Origin: Sinonovacula constricta
Lineage: Eukaryota > Mollusca > Bivalvia > Cardiida > Solecurtidae
Direction of reading: 5' to 3'
Assembly (NCBI GenBank): GCA_007844125.1
Contig: CM017559.1
Coordinates: 69,704,546-69,768,545 of the forward strand
Length of the DNA: 64,000 bases
Shown here: positions 51,168 to 61,315 of the stretch, one piece after another
Layout of the letters: each line of letters starts with the position of its first letter
How positions within the stretch are numbered: the first letter of the stretch is position 1
Translations under genes and position numbers: made by a program
Notes under the pieces: generated by a model
What the model saw: only the letters and a program-made list of their open reading frames with translations
Database searches by the model: none
Told to the model about the DNA's origin: nothing

Positions 51168-54100
51168 CTTGAAAAAAAAAACATGTATTGACTGATATAA
51201 ATATGCATTGGCTGAAATAAATATTAATTGACTGAAATTAATACAATTAATAAAATATATGTGTTTGATCACAGTTCAGTACTCGCATGCCACAATTTAC
51301 TTTCATCTTATTATTTCACCATTCATTATAGTTTTAGTTCTTAGAATTTTATTTAACAGTCAAAATGATATTCGATTAGCAACGATTTATAAACGGTTTT
51401 TCGTCTTTTAAGACAACTAATAAATAAATACACGTGCAAATTGTGTGTTTCATGTGAAGGACGCGTTTTGGCGTGCATATCTCTGGGAAGAGATGCTGGC
51501 CCTAGAAAATCACATGTTTTCTATAATGAACACAGAAATGATGTCAGAACCAAATATGGAGATATTTGCCAGTTGTTTCAATACTCTAGAGCATTTTAGA
51601 AAGTGTACACAAATAAAAAAGAAGAAAAAAAAGCAGGAAAAATAAGAAACATGTCAAACGTTTGTTTTGAGAAAATAACAATTTATACAAGTCTAATAAA
51701 AAATACTCATTTTCGAGATTCAAACTCACATTGCAGTTGGCATAGGTGAAATGTATTAGCGCTTGTATCATCACAGTTTGTTCGAAACAAAACACGTGTT
51801 CAAACTTGTACACTCGAGCACAACCTCCCCTCTTACCTTGACCGACCTATTTTGGAAGGTCATATAAGTCAACAATAGACTCTACCTTATCTTACCTTTG
51901 TTGGTAGTCGTGGCTGAGGCGGGGCTATCCCAGGGATGGGGCGAATCGACCTTTGACCCCACTGGCCGTTTATGTAAGGGTACTGATCCAATGATGATCT
52001 CTATGGGTACCTGAAGGTCCACAGCAGGCCCGGCGACATCCACGGTTAACTGGTGGACATTACGGCATCATAAATAATAAATACGGTTAAAGTCGCTTGC
52101 TAATGTATTTTACGTAAAACAAAGGTAGGACAATTAGAAGAAAATGTAACTTCGGATTTCTGAAGTTTTGACAGTATTCATGCTGATAATGAGTTGATAC
52201 GAAAAGAAACGACAAGTATTCACCATCTCTCACAACGATTTTAGTGTTTATTTTAAGTTATAGGCTAGACTTCCTGCTTTGTTATGGTGGGCAAAATCAA
52301 ATGTCAGGCATGTTTCGTCAAAGGACCGTTATGACGTCATTATATGGAATTTGTGAAACACCGTTGTCTTTATAAGTACACATTTGACTTCTCATCACTT
52401 CTTAAACAACTGTTTCTGGATAAGAACGATTGGTCGCATATGTTTGTTTATTTTGTTTACTTGGGTTTATGGTCCCATCAACAGTATCTCAGTCATCTAA
52501 AGAAGGTGTCCACTTGAAGCAAATATAGTGCTGCCTTCACTGTGTATAGCATGCCGCGAACACCTGGCACATTACCACATCCAGTCACATTATCCTGACA
52601 CCAGGCCAAACATTATATTTGCTTGAGTGTAACAAGGAAGCTATACAACTACCATGTTTAACTTCTTTTGGTATATCGCGGCCCCGGATCGAACCCGGGG
52701 CCTCCCGTACCTGGGACCGACGCTCTACCGATTGCGCTTCCAGATCCGATCGGTGGCATATGATAGTCAGTAATACTGATAACTGATCTTTGGAATAGCT
52801 AGATTTCCAAATTCTTATCATATACTCGTATTGGGAGAATTTTTGTTATTGGCATCTAATTATTTGATAGTTTATAGGTGCACGCTGCACTGGTAATCCG
52901 AGCATGCTCGGAATTGTTTGGGTGTTTTTATACGATCTCGCCAAACAGTCGCGGATTCTTGTTTTTGCTTGCTGCATTGCAATCTCCATCCACAGAGTTA
53001 TTTATATGAGACACTGCGCTCTAGAGCAGCGAAATTAAAATATTAATTATACTCGTTGTTTTTCGAACATGTACAAATACCTGCAGGAAGTACTGTACGT
53101 TGATGATGCTACATTTCTCCAGGTAAGATGGGGTTACCAAGGGAACGGTGAAGGCTCCGTTGGTCCACTCAAAACTTTCCCCTGGTGGAATCTCTTGCTG
53201 ATAAAGCCGTGACAGGACCGTCTCACACACCTTCGTCTTCAACTTTGTGATGTAAGAGCATCTCTGAAACATACAAGAAAAGTCACCGATGCGTAGTATC
53301 AAAGGCGCCAGAAAAATGAAACATGTGAGCGCTTTACAGAAATTTGGATTAAGAAAAAAAAAGAAAACTTATTCTTTTATCTAAAAATTTTCAGTAACTA
53401 TAAATCTCTACACAAAATATTTTCTGGAGTCTTGCTCCTTCTGCCAATTTCAAATTTAGAAGAGAACAACAAGGCGCTGAGTGAGAACCTGTATTTTCAT
53501 GTGTAACGTGCGACCAAACCGAAGAAGCGTAGCGAAGGGTGGCGGGAAGACAGTCGGGGTAGCGGACGAAACCTAGTTTCCGACAAACCGGAGAGTATAA
53601 ATAATGAAGCTTCCGAGCCTAGCCTCAATAACACTAAACAAAAGAGCTCGAGAGCCTGGCTTCTATACACCTTAGATGGACAACTAACATATCCTAGCCT
53701 TACTCACGTGTCTCACAGTAACCCTTGGCACAAACATTCCACTGGCTCACGGGTACCCTGAACTTGTGACTCGCTCTCAGTCTCTCACGTTCCCTTGATG
53801 CACAGACAAAACCAGGCGCGTACGTGGCTCGTTTTTGACTCCTTTGTGCAGCTTGTCAGTTTCACACGTGCCTTTTTTATTGACTCCCTATATTCTCCCA
53901 ATTAGTCTCACGCGTGCCTCGTCATTTACGTGCCACTTTAAAAGATGATTTACCCTCGCCCGAGCCAGTCACGCCCGTTCCTCTCCAAACACCAATGAAG
54001 GCTACCGAATTAAACGCGGTCTCCCTTCTCGCAGCCTACTCGGACGTGCCCTTCAGAACTATGAACACTTACGTCCCGGGTGATAATAAAACCCCTTCAG

Positions 54101-57100
54101 AAGCCGAACCACTTACACCCCGAGGTACGAATAAAGCTCCCTGGAAGACTGGCCGGCTAACACTTGCAGCCTCATGGCGCCTAGACCTAACACAATGACC
54201 GGGCGGCAAGAAGAACACTGCATTGTGCTTAGCGTAAAGCGTGCACTGTATTTTTTTTCTAAATCCCCCCAATTAACAATTAACTTAAAGTGAAGGTCAG
54301 TCGACTGGGGATACAACGACTGCCTCTTGCACAAACTAAGCGATTGCACTCTATAAACAAATTTCAGTCATAGCGTCGTCGTCGTCGTCTAATGGTTGAA
54401 TTATCATCGCCTTTTACAATTTTTAATTTAGCCAGCACACTAGACACACAGCTTTCTAAACGATGGCATTGTTTATGTTTTGTGCTTACTACATTCTAGG
54501 CATATTCTTCTTCCGACTTCCGGCAAACAAAACGATCAGTAAGTATCATTGCACCAGATACATCGGAGGGATAATTGTCAATTGTCCCGAGGACGGAATT
54601 ACCCGAGGAGTTACGATTGCGGTTGGATAGTCAACTGCCGGACTGGATTTGCGTGACCACGGAACTTCCCAGGGCATGTCTGGGTACGAGACTTCTCGGA
54701 GGGGGGGGGGGGGGAGGGGGAGGGGGGCGGGGAGAGAGAAAGAGAGTAATGTAATGCCCGCAGAGGTTGAAATATAAGGACTTCAAACCATCCTCTCTGC
54801 AGGGTTAACTCTTTAGCGACGTGGTTTAAGCAGCTTTCAAAGTTGCGCGGTTAAGCATCGGTTACCGTGGCTGGTGAACAGATGGGTGACCGTTGGAGAG
54901 CGTCGGCGTCTAACGCAGTCATTTATTGCAGATGTACTATACAATTTCTGCCATATGTACCGCATGGTGATGCACTGAGGCAAATTTATTAGCATTTTCT
55001 TCCTTAAAAGTATACAGTTGTTAATGTTAAGGTATATTAAACAAATAATGATTACTACAAATGACGTCGTCTGTCGCTTGATGACGTCACTAATGAAAAG
55101 TAAAGAAATCGAATAAAATGTAACGAACAATGACACATTCGTATTGCTTATTATTTTACACGTCCGAAAAATAACATCGAAAGTAGTTGTATGAGTACAC
55201 GGGAATTCTCGAATCGGGCCTACAAGTTACTCCTGCACATTTGACAGATTTAAAATCTCTACATAGTTAGAGTTCAGCTGACCTATACACATCGGCGACG
55301 GCGTGCAACATTTCAGATTAGCCTATCAGTTGTAACTGAACATTCAACACATTCACCGTTTGAAAAAATACCCTCTTTTGTTAAAAAAGAAAACAAGTAA
55401 GTCACCTTATGTACAAACAGTTATTTCACCTGCATGTTATTGTTATGTAAATATAAACAAGACGCTCTATACTCATAAAGATTAATGACGGGATTAAAAA
55501 TATAGTGCGTACTCAGGTTGGGTCTATCTATCGATAATTTTAGTTTAATTCAACTATTCTAATGAATGCTCATTTATACTTGATGATGAGTTTAGTCGCA
55601 TACCACAAGGCCCGATGTTATAAAACTTTAAACCTGGTCTGAGTTCATCCTCAACGGGTTCGATTTCTCACTAAATGGAAAACACCAACTCAGACTACAA
55701 ATCAATGTGTTATAGCCATGAGCAATATTTTCTGTAAACTCGGATTTTAGGACCCTACCATGGTTAGTTTGGCCTTCGAACCGTTCATCTTTCGTGAGCT
55801 CCTATTCTCGATATACGCCTGGAACAAGATTGTCTCCCCTGGCACAAAGCCTCGCCTGGACAGCCGTAGGGTCGCCTCTATAGGACCAGACGTGCAGCAC
55901 AGACAGCATAGAGTGGCGGATCTACTTTCTTCTGGTATCTCCTGATGTGAAAGGGGACATAATGATGAACTCATGAACCATGTTTTTGGCACATTAAAAG
56001 ATCAATGATATTTACCTTATCAGATATGTCTACATGCGTATTGGAAAGAAACAATATGCTTTGAATGCAGTGATACATAGAAAAATGTCAGCATTTTGAA
56101 AAGGGGATGGGGGGGGGGGGGGGGGCACATAGTCGCCGCTTCGGCCGGCCGTCTGTCCGTTTTTTGTCCGAGCTATATCTCAGCTACCGCTGGCTTAAAT
56201 TAAATGAAGCTTCACGCACAAAATGAAATGCGCGTATTGTAACACATTCCGTTTCGATGATTCATACGTAGTTATTGGCCTTTTTAATTTCTTAATAATG
56301 CGAGATAGGACCATGCGAGATGAGACCATGCGAGATAGGACCATTTGTGTCCATGCTATTTCTCAGCAAAGGCCAGTTGAAATTCAATGATACTTTATGG
56401 GAAGCTTCTCTATTAAGTGTAGAAGTGCATATTATTAGCACATTCTGGTTTAATGATCTTTCAGAGTTATTGGCCTTTTCATTTTCTTTATACAGTTTAA
56501 TACAGTCTGTCTGCCCAAGAGCTTTTGTCCGGGCTATATGTCAGCAGCCGCTGGCTTGAATTCAATTATGTGATATAGGACCATTCGTGTCCAGGCTATT
56601 TCTCAGCAAGCGCCGGTTGGAATTCTTTATGGGAAGCTTCGCTAACAAGTGCAGATGTGCACATTATCAGTACATTCTGATTAGGTGTTTTTTCACAGCG
56701 TTATTGGCTTTTTGATTTTATATATACTGTCCACGTGTCGGTCAACATAAATCATATATTCGCTAAAACCACTGGCCCAATTTCAACCAAATTACAACAG
56801 AAGCTTCAGTAGGCAAGGGGAACTGGAAAAAAAATCAAAGATTTTTGGCCCGTCAAAAACATGGTTGCCACGTGCATGGCTGTTTTCCTATATGGCTATA
56901 AAGTAGCCATATATGGCTATATAGTCAAACTTATAAAAATATTCTTCCATAAACTACATAACTGCATAACTTAATAAATATAAGCAAAGCAACCAGTGAC
57001 TGTTTGTATTAAGTCATAGCTCTTTTTTCTAGCTACATATAGTATATTTTCCTGTGCCACGGTAATATCCCGGATAGCATCCATCGGTTCCTGTTTGTTG

Positions 57101-59165
57101 TTGATTTTTGTGGTGGTTTTTGGCGTGGTTGTTATTGCTTTTTGTTACATCACACTGACATAATAATGGTCAAATTGGCGACGTCCAGTCGGTAAACAGC
57201 CGATTTTTTTTCATTTCCACAAAAATAGACATTCTACATGTTACCATTATACTTCCTTTACACAAGAATGCCACCAGCCCACATGTTGCTGTGGTAATAT
57301 TGTGAGTTGCGGAAGCCTTGTTGATCTTGATGCGAGCGAGACCGAGCTTGGAAGGGAATATGATAGTATTTGACTACTTATTGTCAGCCATAGGACGGTC
57401 CTTTCATAAATGTCATTTTCAACACAAATAAATGTTTGTGTAAATGATTTTTAGGTGTATCCCTGTGAGTGCAAAACTATCTATGTCTAGACAAGACATA
57501 ATTGCATAATTCAAAATAATTGTTGTTCTTGTTGCTGCTGTTGTATTTGTGTAGTAGTTGTTGTATATTCGACAAGTGTCAACAACAAAACCAAGCATAG
57601 TAAAATATGTAGCTTTCTAAGGTACGCACCATCGTCTTAGGAATTTGATTTAGATCCAGTTGGCGCACCACTGTGATGGTTGTGTCTGCATAGTTGTCGA
57701 AGGCCCAGGGTCTGTCCATATGGGCTTTCAGCAAGTAAACTACTCGGCCTGTAGCCGACTGATAGGAGGAAGGTACGTCGCTGGGCAACACGAACCGGAA
57801 GGGGAAAGCGTGGTAGCCTGCTGGGATCAGAATCTTGTCCTGATCTGTTAAGGGGAAGTAGAAGTGGTCTTTAATATTGATCTTTTTATTCAAAAGAAAA
57901 AGTACTGTTCTCAATAGAAAAATGAGACATCAACATTGTTATTTTAATGAAACGTTTCATACTATCCTTCATAATTATGAATCTGCGTTTAGTAATATTT
58001 CGATTCATGTCCTGCCATTTGATCATAGCTGTTGTCTCACCTTTTCCACATACTATCTGCTCCTCGGTGAAGTAGGTCTCCTCGCTGTTGAAGTTTGCCG
58101 TGTAGCTGGAACCATTGCCATTATTTTGCCGCTCCTGCCAACCCACGCTAGCCCGACCACTAAACCGCAGTTTAATATCTGAATAAAACATCACAATTTG
58201 TTTATTAAAATTAAACACGTAGCTCAAATGACCTTGAAAATAATGTTCATGAACAGCAGTTCGATGTTAAAGACATGCAGCATATTATTGGTATCCAAAC
58301 ACGACATATACAGAAGGAACAGCAACTTTAACTCAACCGCAGCTTAATGCCTGAGGAACACACCAGACCTCAGATAGAGTTTCTGTTGAAAAAAGACACA
58401 TGGCTAACCTCTGATAGAGTTTGTGTTGAAAAAAGACACATAGCTAATCTCTGATAGAGTTTATGTTGAAAAAAGACACATGGCTAACCTCTGATAGAGT
58501 TTGTGTTGAAAAAAGACACATGGCTAATCTCTGATAGAGTTTATGTTGAAAAAAGACACATGGCTAACCCCTGATAGAGTTTATGTTGAAAAAAAGACAC
58601 ATGTCTAACCTCTGATAGAGTTAATGTTGAAAAAGAAACATGGCTAACTGAACCGCAGTTGGACGTCAGAGAAAAACACTGCAGCTGGATTATTGAAAAA
58701 CCGATACGCGGCTAACTGAACCGTAGTTTGACGTCTGAGAAAAATTAACATCATTGGCTTATTGAAGTACGACACGCTGCTAACTGAACCGTAGTTTTTG
58801 ATATCTAAAGAAAACACTTAATCTGGCTTATTGAAGAATGGCACGCGGCTAACTGAACCTTAGTTTGACGTCTGAGAAAATACCACCAATGGATTATTGG
58901 AGAAAGATACGCTGCTAACTGATGATTTTACCTAGACAATGTCAAGGATATTTCTCTACCAATAGCTAAATATAAGTCGTTAATATGATCTTAATATTGC
59001 CAATATTATCAGTTCGATGCAACACGAATAATCTTTGCAATTCAAGATACATCACCTACCTCTAATCTTGAGCTCTTCCGCCAGATCAAGCGTTACGTGA
59101 CCAGAAACGTAATCCCCTGGGTGGAAGATGGCCTGAGCTTTGTCCACTTCAACTGCGAACCTCAT
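51031..59165 (-). CDS. Arrestin domain-containing protein (alpha-arrestin, ARRDC-like), 7 coding exons, 371 aa
   Basis: Seen: seven minus-strand exons join in frame at 59165-59060, 58178-58041, 57844-57630, 55941-55759, 53263-53081, 52049-51896 and 51167-51031 (1116 nt, 371 residues plus TGA). All six introns are GT-AG (881, 196, 1688, 2495, 1031 and 728 nt). Residues 1 to about 150 form an arrestin N domain (HPGDYVSGHV at 15-24, PAGYHAFPFRFVLP at 89-102, GRVVYLLKA at 114-122). Residues about 165-300 form the arrestin C domain, opening with CCLCC (165-169) and GFVPGETI (184-191) and ending VPIEIIIGSVPL. The 71-residue tail is Ser/Pro- and Arg/Lys-rich. Known of the family: alpha-arrestins are cytosolic, membrane-associated adaptors that link receptors and transporters to NEDD4-type ubiquitin ligases and endocytic sorting, usually through tail PPxY motifs. 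No PPxY is present here, so ligase recruitment by that route is not supported. The start is backed by an in-frame TAG two codons upstream (59169-59171). The exact ARRDC orthologue is not assigned. Confidence 0.93.
51182..51247 (-). repeat. Three 20 bp units, each with a TNCAG site, before exon 7
   Basis: On the minus strand TTTCAGTCAAT, TTTCAGCCAAT and TATCAGTCAAT recur at exact 20 bp spacing (CAG at 51,232-51,234, 51,212-51,214, 51,192-51,194) in intron 6. They lie 25-65 bases before the acceptor used in the exon 7 model. Confidence 0.8.
51896..52049 (-). CDS. ARRDC-like exon 6, residues 276-326
   Basis: It begins LTVDVAGPAVDLQVPIEIII and then GSVPL, the last strands of the arrestin C domain, matching the VPIxIGTxPL ending typical of alpha-arrestins. 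The rest (HKRPVGSKVDSPHPWDSPAS onward) begins the disordered tail. The acceptor ATGTCCACCAG has a weak pyrimidine tract; the donor AAAG|GTAAGA is strong (phase 1). Confidence 0.88.
52461..52755 (-). mobile_element. SINE-like element: tRNA-like head plus long body, in intron 5
   Basis: On the minus strand the head (about 52,750-52,675) has an A-box-like CAATCGGTAGAGCGTCGG and a B box GGGTTCGATCCGGGG. The body from 52,606 to 52,461 (GGTGTCAGGATAATGTGACT, TGCTATACACAGTGAAGGCA, TTCAAGTGGACACCTTC, TGATGGGACCATAAACCC) matches the plus-strand copy at 50,155-50,296. Treating head and body as one element is inference from shared orientation and adjacency. Confidence 0.65.
53081..53263 (-). CDS. ARRDC-like exon 5, residues 215-275
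   Basis: The acceptor TTGTATGTTTCAG is followed by RCSYITKLKTKVCETVLSRL, then QQEIPPGESFEWTNGAFTVP and SYLEKCSIINVQYFLQ, the middle strands of the arrestin C domain including the usual iso-phase INVxY strand. The donor is CAG|GTATTT in phase 0, and the length is 61 codons. Confidence 0.92.
53500..54690. other. GC-richer block inside intron 4, possible inserted element
   Basis: Base composition rises sharply against the AT-rich flanks, starting near TGTAACGTGCGACCAAACCG. A 94-codon plus-strand open frame (53,914-54,198) has no recognised motif. It might be an LTR-type insertion or other element, but I see no terminal repeats or target duplication, so the class is left open. Confidence 0.4.
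54698..54750. repeat. Poly-G / G-A rich run in intron 4
   Basis: A long G tract with single A and C interruptions runs into GAGAGAGAAAGAGAG. It is a C tract on the transcript strand. Confidence 0.9.
55759..55941 (-). CDS. ARRDC-like exon 4, residues 154-214
   Basis: It follows the acceptor TTTCACATCAG in phase 0. It encodes EIPEESRSAT, the cysteine cluster LCCLCC, then SGPIEATLRLSRRGFVPGET and IENRSSRKMNGSKAKLTM, the opening of the arrestin C domain. The donor is ATG|GTAGGG in phase 0. The length is exactly 61 codons. Confidence 0.93.
56103..56126. repeat. Poly-G run in intron 3
   Basis: About 18 consecutive G after GGGGAT, immediately before the diverged repeat cluster at 56,140-56,810. 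Confidence 0.9.
56140..56810 (+). repeat. Diverged tandem copies of a dispersed repeat in intron 3
   Basis: The words CTATATCTCAGCTACCGCTG, CTATTTCTCAGCAAAGGCC, CTATATGTCAGCAGCCGCTG and CTATTTCTCAGCAAGCGCCG recur, each followed by TTxAATTxAAT and often TTTATGGGAAGCTTC and GTGCAxATGTGCATATTAT. Three to four imperfect copies are seen. This type of GTCC-(G/A)GGCTATxTCTCAGC repeat appears old and has no coding frame. Confidence 0.7.
57115..57198 (-). mobile_element. 5'-truncated SINE tail in intron 3
   Basis: The minus strand reads GACTGGACGTCGCCAATTTG then ACCATTATTATGTCAGTGTG and ATGTAACAAAAAG, matching the tail of the element at 29,930-30,168. The tRNA-like head is absent. Confidence 0.7.
57630..57844 (-). 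CDS. ARRDC-like exon 3, residues 82-153
   Basis: The exon starts after CCCTTAACAG and encodes the most recognisable arrestin segment, KILIPAGYHAFPFRFVLP followed by SDVPSSYQSATGRVVYLLKA and the linker strand VVRQLDLNQIP. It ends in phase 0 at ATG|GTGCGT. A second possible GT lies four bases on (GTACCT), but only the first keeps frame with exon 4. Confidence 0.93.
58041..58178 (-). CDS. ARRDC-like exon 2, residues 36-81
   Basis: The acceptor TTTTATTCAG precedes sequence that reads DIKLRFSGRASVGWQE once the leftover G of exon 1 is added. That is the usual second strand pair of an alpha-arrestin N domain. The exon continues through NSEETYFTEEQIVCGK to the donor AAAAG|GTGAGA in phase 1. The first bases of this exon and the end of intron 1 recur as tandem units in intron 1 (see 58330-58925). 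Confidence 0.92.
58330..58925 (-). repeat. Intron 1 tandem repeats derived from the exon 2 acceptor junction
   Basis: Four units of about 67 bp (around 58,645, 58,713, 58,780 and 58,850) plus one at 58,330 contain, on the minus strand, a CTCAG acceptor followed by ACGTCAAACTACGGTTC-type sequence. This parallels the real junction TTCAG|ATATTAAACTGCGGTTT. Between them lie about seven 40 bp units (58,376-58,645; TGATAGAGTTTATGTTGAA, AAAAGACACATGGCTAAC) that share the TTGAAAAA...GGCTAAC end and appear to be a shortened form of the 67 bp unit. Confidence 0.75.
59060..59165 (-). CDS. ARRDC-like exon 1 (coding part), residues 1-35
   Basis: It opens MRFAVEVDKAQAIFHPGDYV, the first beta strands of an arrestin N domain, and ends with one base of codon 36 before the donor G|GTAGGTGA. 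An in-frame TAG lies six bases upstream of the ATG. A good acceptor-like TATTTACAG lies at 59226-59234, so part of the 5' UTR may be in a separate exon whose intron would contain the 46 bp array; that part is inference. Confidence 0.9.
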
Positions 59166-59224
59166 CGCCTACAGCTACAAACCTTTTCCCTAACGTAGGT
59201 TTGACACTAGGTAAGTTCGCTGTC

Positions 59225-60480
59225 GCTGTAAATACAATGTAAATAAACTGTAAGTTGTTGTTGCAGGGTATGCCACGGCACAGACAATGTAAATAAACAG
59301 TAAGTTGCTGCTGGAGAGTATGCCACGGCACAATGTAAATAAACAGCAAGTTACTGTTGCAGGGTATGCCACGGCACAATGTAAATAAAAAATAAGTTGC
59401 TGTTGCAGGGTATGCCACGGCACAATGTAAATAAACTGTAAGTTGCTGTTGCAGGGTATGCCACGGCACAATGTAAATAAACAATAAGTTGTTGTTGGAG
59501 GGTTTGCCACGGCACAATGTAAATAAACTGTAAGTTACTCATGCATGGTATGCCACGGCACAATGTAAATAAACAGTAAGTTACTCATGCATGGTATGCC
59601 ACGGCACAATGTAAATAAATAGTAAGTTAATGTTGCAGGGTATGCCACGGCGCAATGTAAATAAACAGTAAGTTACTATTGGAGAGTATGCAACGGCACA
59701 ATGTAAATAAACAGTAAGTTGCTGTTGGAGGGTATGCCACGGCACAATGTAAATAAACAGTAAGTTGCTGTTGCAGGGTATGCCACGGCACAATGTAAAT
59801 AAACAATAAGTTGCTCTTGCAGGGTATGCCACGGCACAATGTAAATAAACAATAAGTTGCTCTTGCAGGGTATGCCACGGCACAATGTAAATAAACAGTA
59901 AATTGTTGTTGGAGAGTATGCCACGGCACAATGTAAATTAACTGTAAGTTACTGTTGGAGGGTATGCCACGGCACAAAGTAAATAAACAGTAAGTAACTG
60001 TTGACACGGCACAATGTAAATAAACAATAAGTTGCTGTTGGAGGGTATGCCACGGCACAATGTAAATAAACAGTAAATTGCTGTTGGAGAGTATGCAACG
60101 GCACAATGTAAATTAACTGTAAGTTGCTGTTGCAGGATATGCCACGACACAATGTAAATAAACAGTAAGTTGCTATTGCAGGGTATGCCACGGCACAATG
60201 TAAATAAACTGTTAGTTGCTGTTGTAGGGTATGCCACGTCACAGTGTTAATAAACAATAAGTTGCTGTTAGAGGGTTTGCCACGGCACAATGTACATTGA
60301 CTGTAAGTTACTCATGCATGGTATGCCACGGCACAATGTAAATAAACAGTTAGCTGCTATTGCGGGAAATGTCACTGTGCATACAATGTAAATAAACAGT
60401 AAGTTGATGTTGCAGGGTATGCCACGGCACAATGTAAAAAACAGTAGGTTGCTGTTGGAGGGTATGCCACGGCCAATACC
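59225..60480. repeat. Tandem array, 46 bp unit, about 26 copies, directly upstream of the ARRDC-like start
   Basis: The unit is ACAATGTAAATAAACAGTAA, GTTGCTGTTGCAGGGTATGC then CACGGC. Variants include CTCATGCATGGTATGCC. It begins about 60 bases 5' of the ATG on the gene's strand, so it lies in the 5' UTR, a 5' UTR intron or the promoter. Minus-strand open frames over it are 46 bp frame cycles, not genes. Confidence 0.96.
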
Positions 60481-60694
60481 GTTAAATTATGTTTACTAAG
60501 AGGTTTCTAATAAACTTAATTTGTAGTGTAAGACTTTGTGAACTTTGTTACTCTTTTAATGTACTTAAACTTGATTAATTATAATCTGACACTATATCGA
60601 CTTTAGGCCCCTTGAGTATCGGTTAATCGGCTTACTAATATGAATATTTAATAACTGGTCTTCATTACTTACAATTTAAACTGATGTTGTCGAA

Positions 60695-61315
60695 ATGGCA
60701 ACAAGTAACAAACAGAATATAGCCATAGCATAATGGATGGTTCACTTAACATACAGGATATAGTCATAGCATAATGGTGGTTCACGTTACATACAGGATA
60801 TAGTCATAGCATAATGGTGGTTCACTTTACATACAGGATATAGTCATAGCATAATGGTGGTTCACTTAACAAACAGAATATAGCCATGGCATAATGGTGG
60901 TTCACTTAACATACAGGATATAGTCATAGCATAATGGTGATTCACTTAACATACAGGATATAGCCATAGCATAATGGTGATTCACTTAACATACAGGATA
61001 TAGTCATAGCATAATGGTGGTTCACTTAACATACAGGATATAGTCATAGCATAATGGTGGTTCACTTAACATACAGGATATAGTCATAGCATAATGGTGG
61101 TTCACTTAACATACAGGATATAGTCATAGCATAATGGTGGTTCACTTAACATACAGGATATAGTCATAGCATAATGGTGGTTCACTTAACATACAGGATA
61201 TAGCCATAGCATAATGGTGGTTCACTTAACATACAGGATATAGCCATAGCATAATGGTGGTTCACTTAACATACATGATATAGCCATAGCATAATGGTGG
61301 TTCACTTAAAAAACG
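60695..61315. repeat. Tandem array, 40 bp unit, about 15 copies
   Basis: The unit is ACATACAGGATATAGTCATA then GCATAATGGTGGTTCACTTA. Central copies are nearly identical; ATAGCC/ATAGTC is the main variant. Confidence 0.97.

Noticed and set aside
52675..52755. Functional tRNA gene
   Set aside because: A and B boxes are present, but no matching acceptor stem is seen, and the sequence runs into a dispersed repeat body in the same orientation, which fits a SINE head.
55760..55945. Plus-strand frame opposite exon 4
   Set aside because: It is the antisense shadow of the arrestin exon, which has matching splice sites and family motifs on the minus strand.
59149..60290. Minus-strand frames with CRGIP/LLFIYIV repeats as an N-terminal extension of the ARRDC-like protein
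   Set aside because: They are 46 bp unit frame cycles; none is in frame with the arrestin start, which has its own in-frame TAG two codons upstream.
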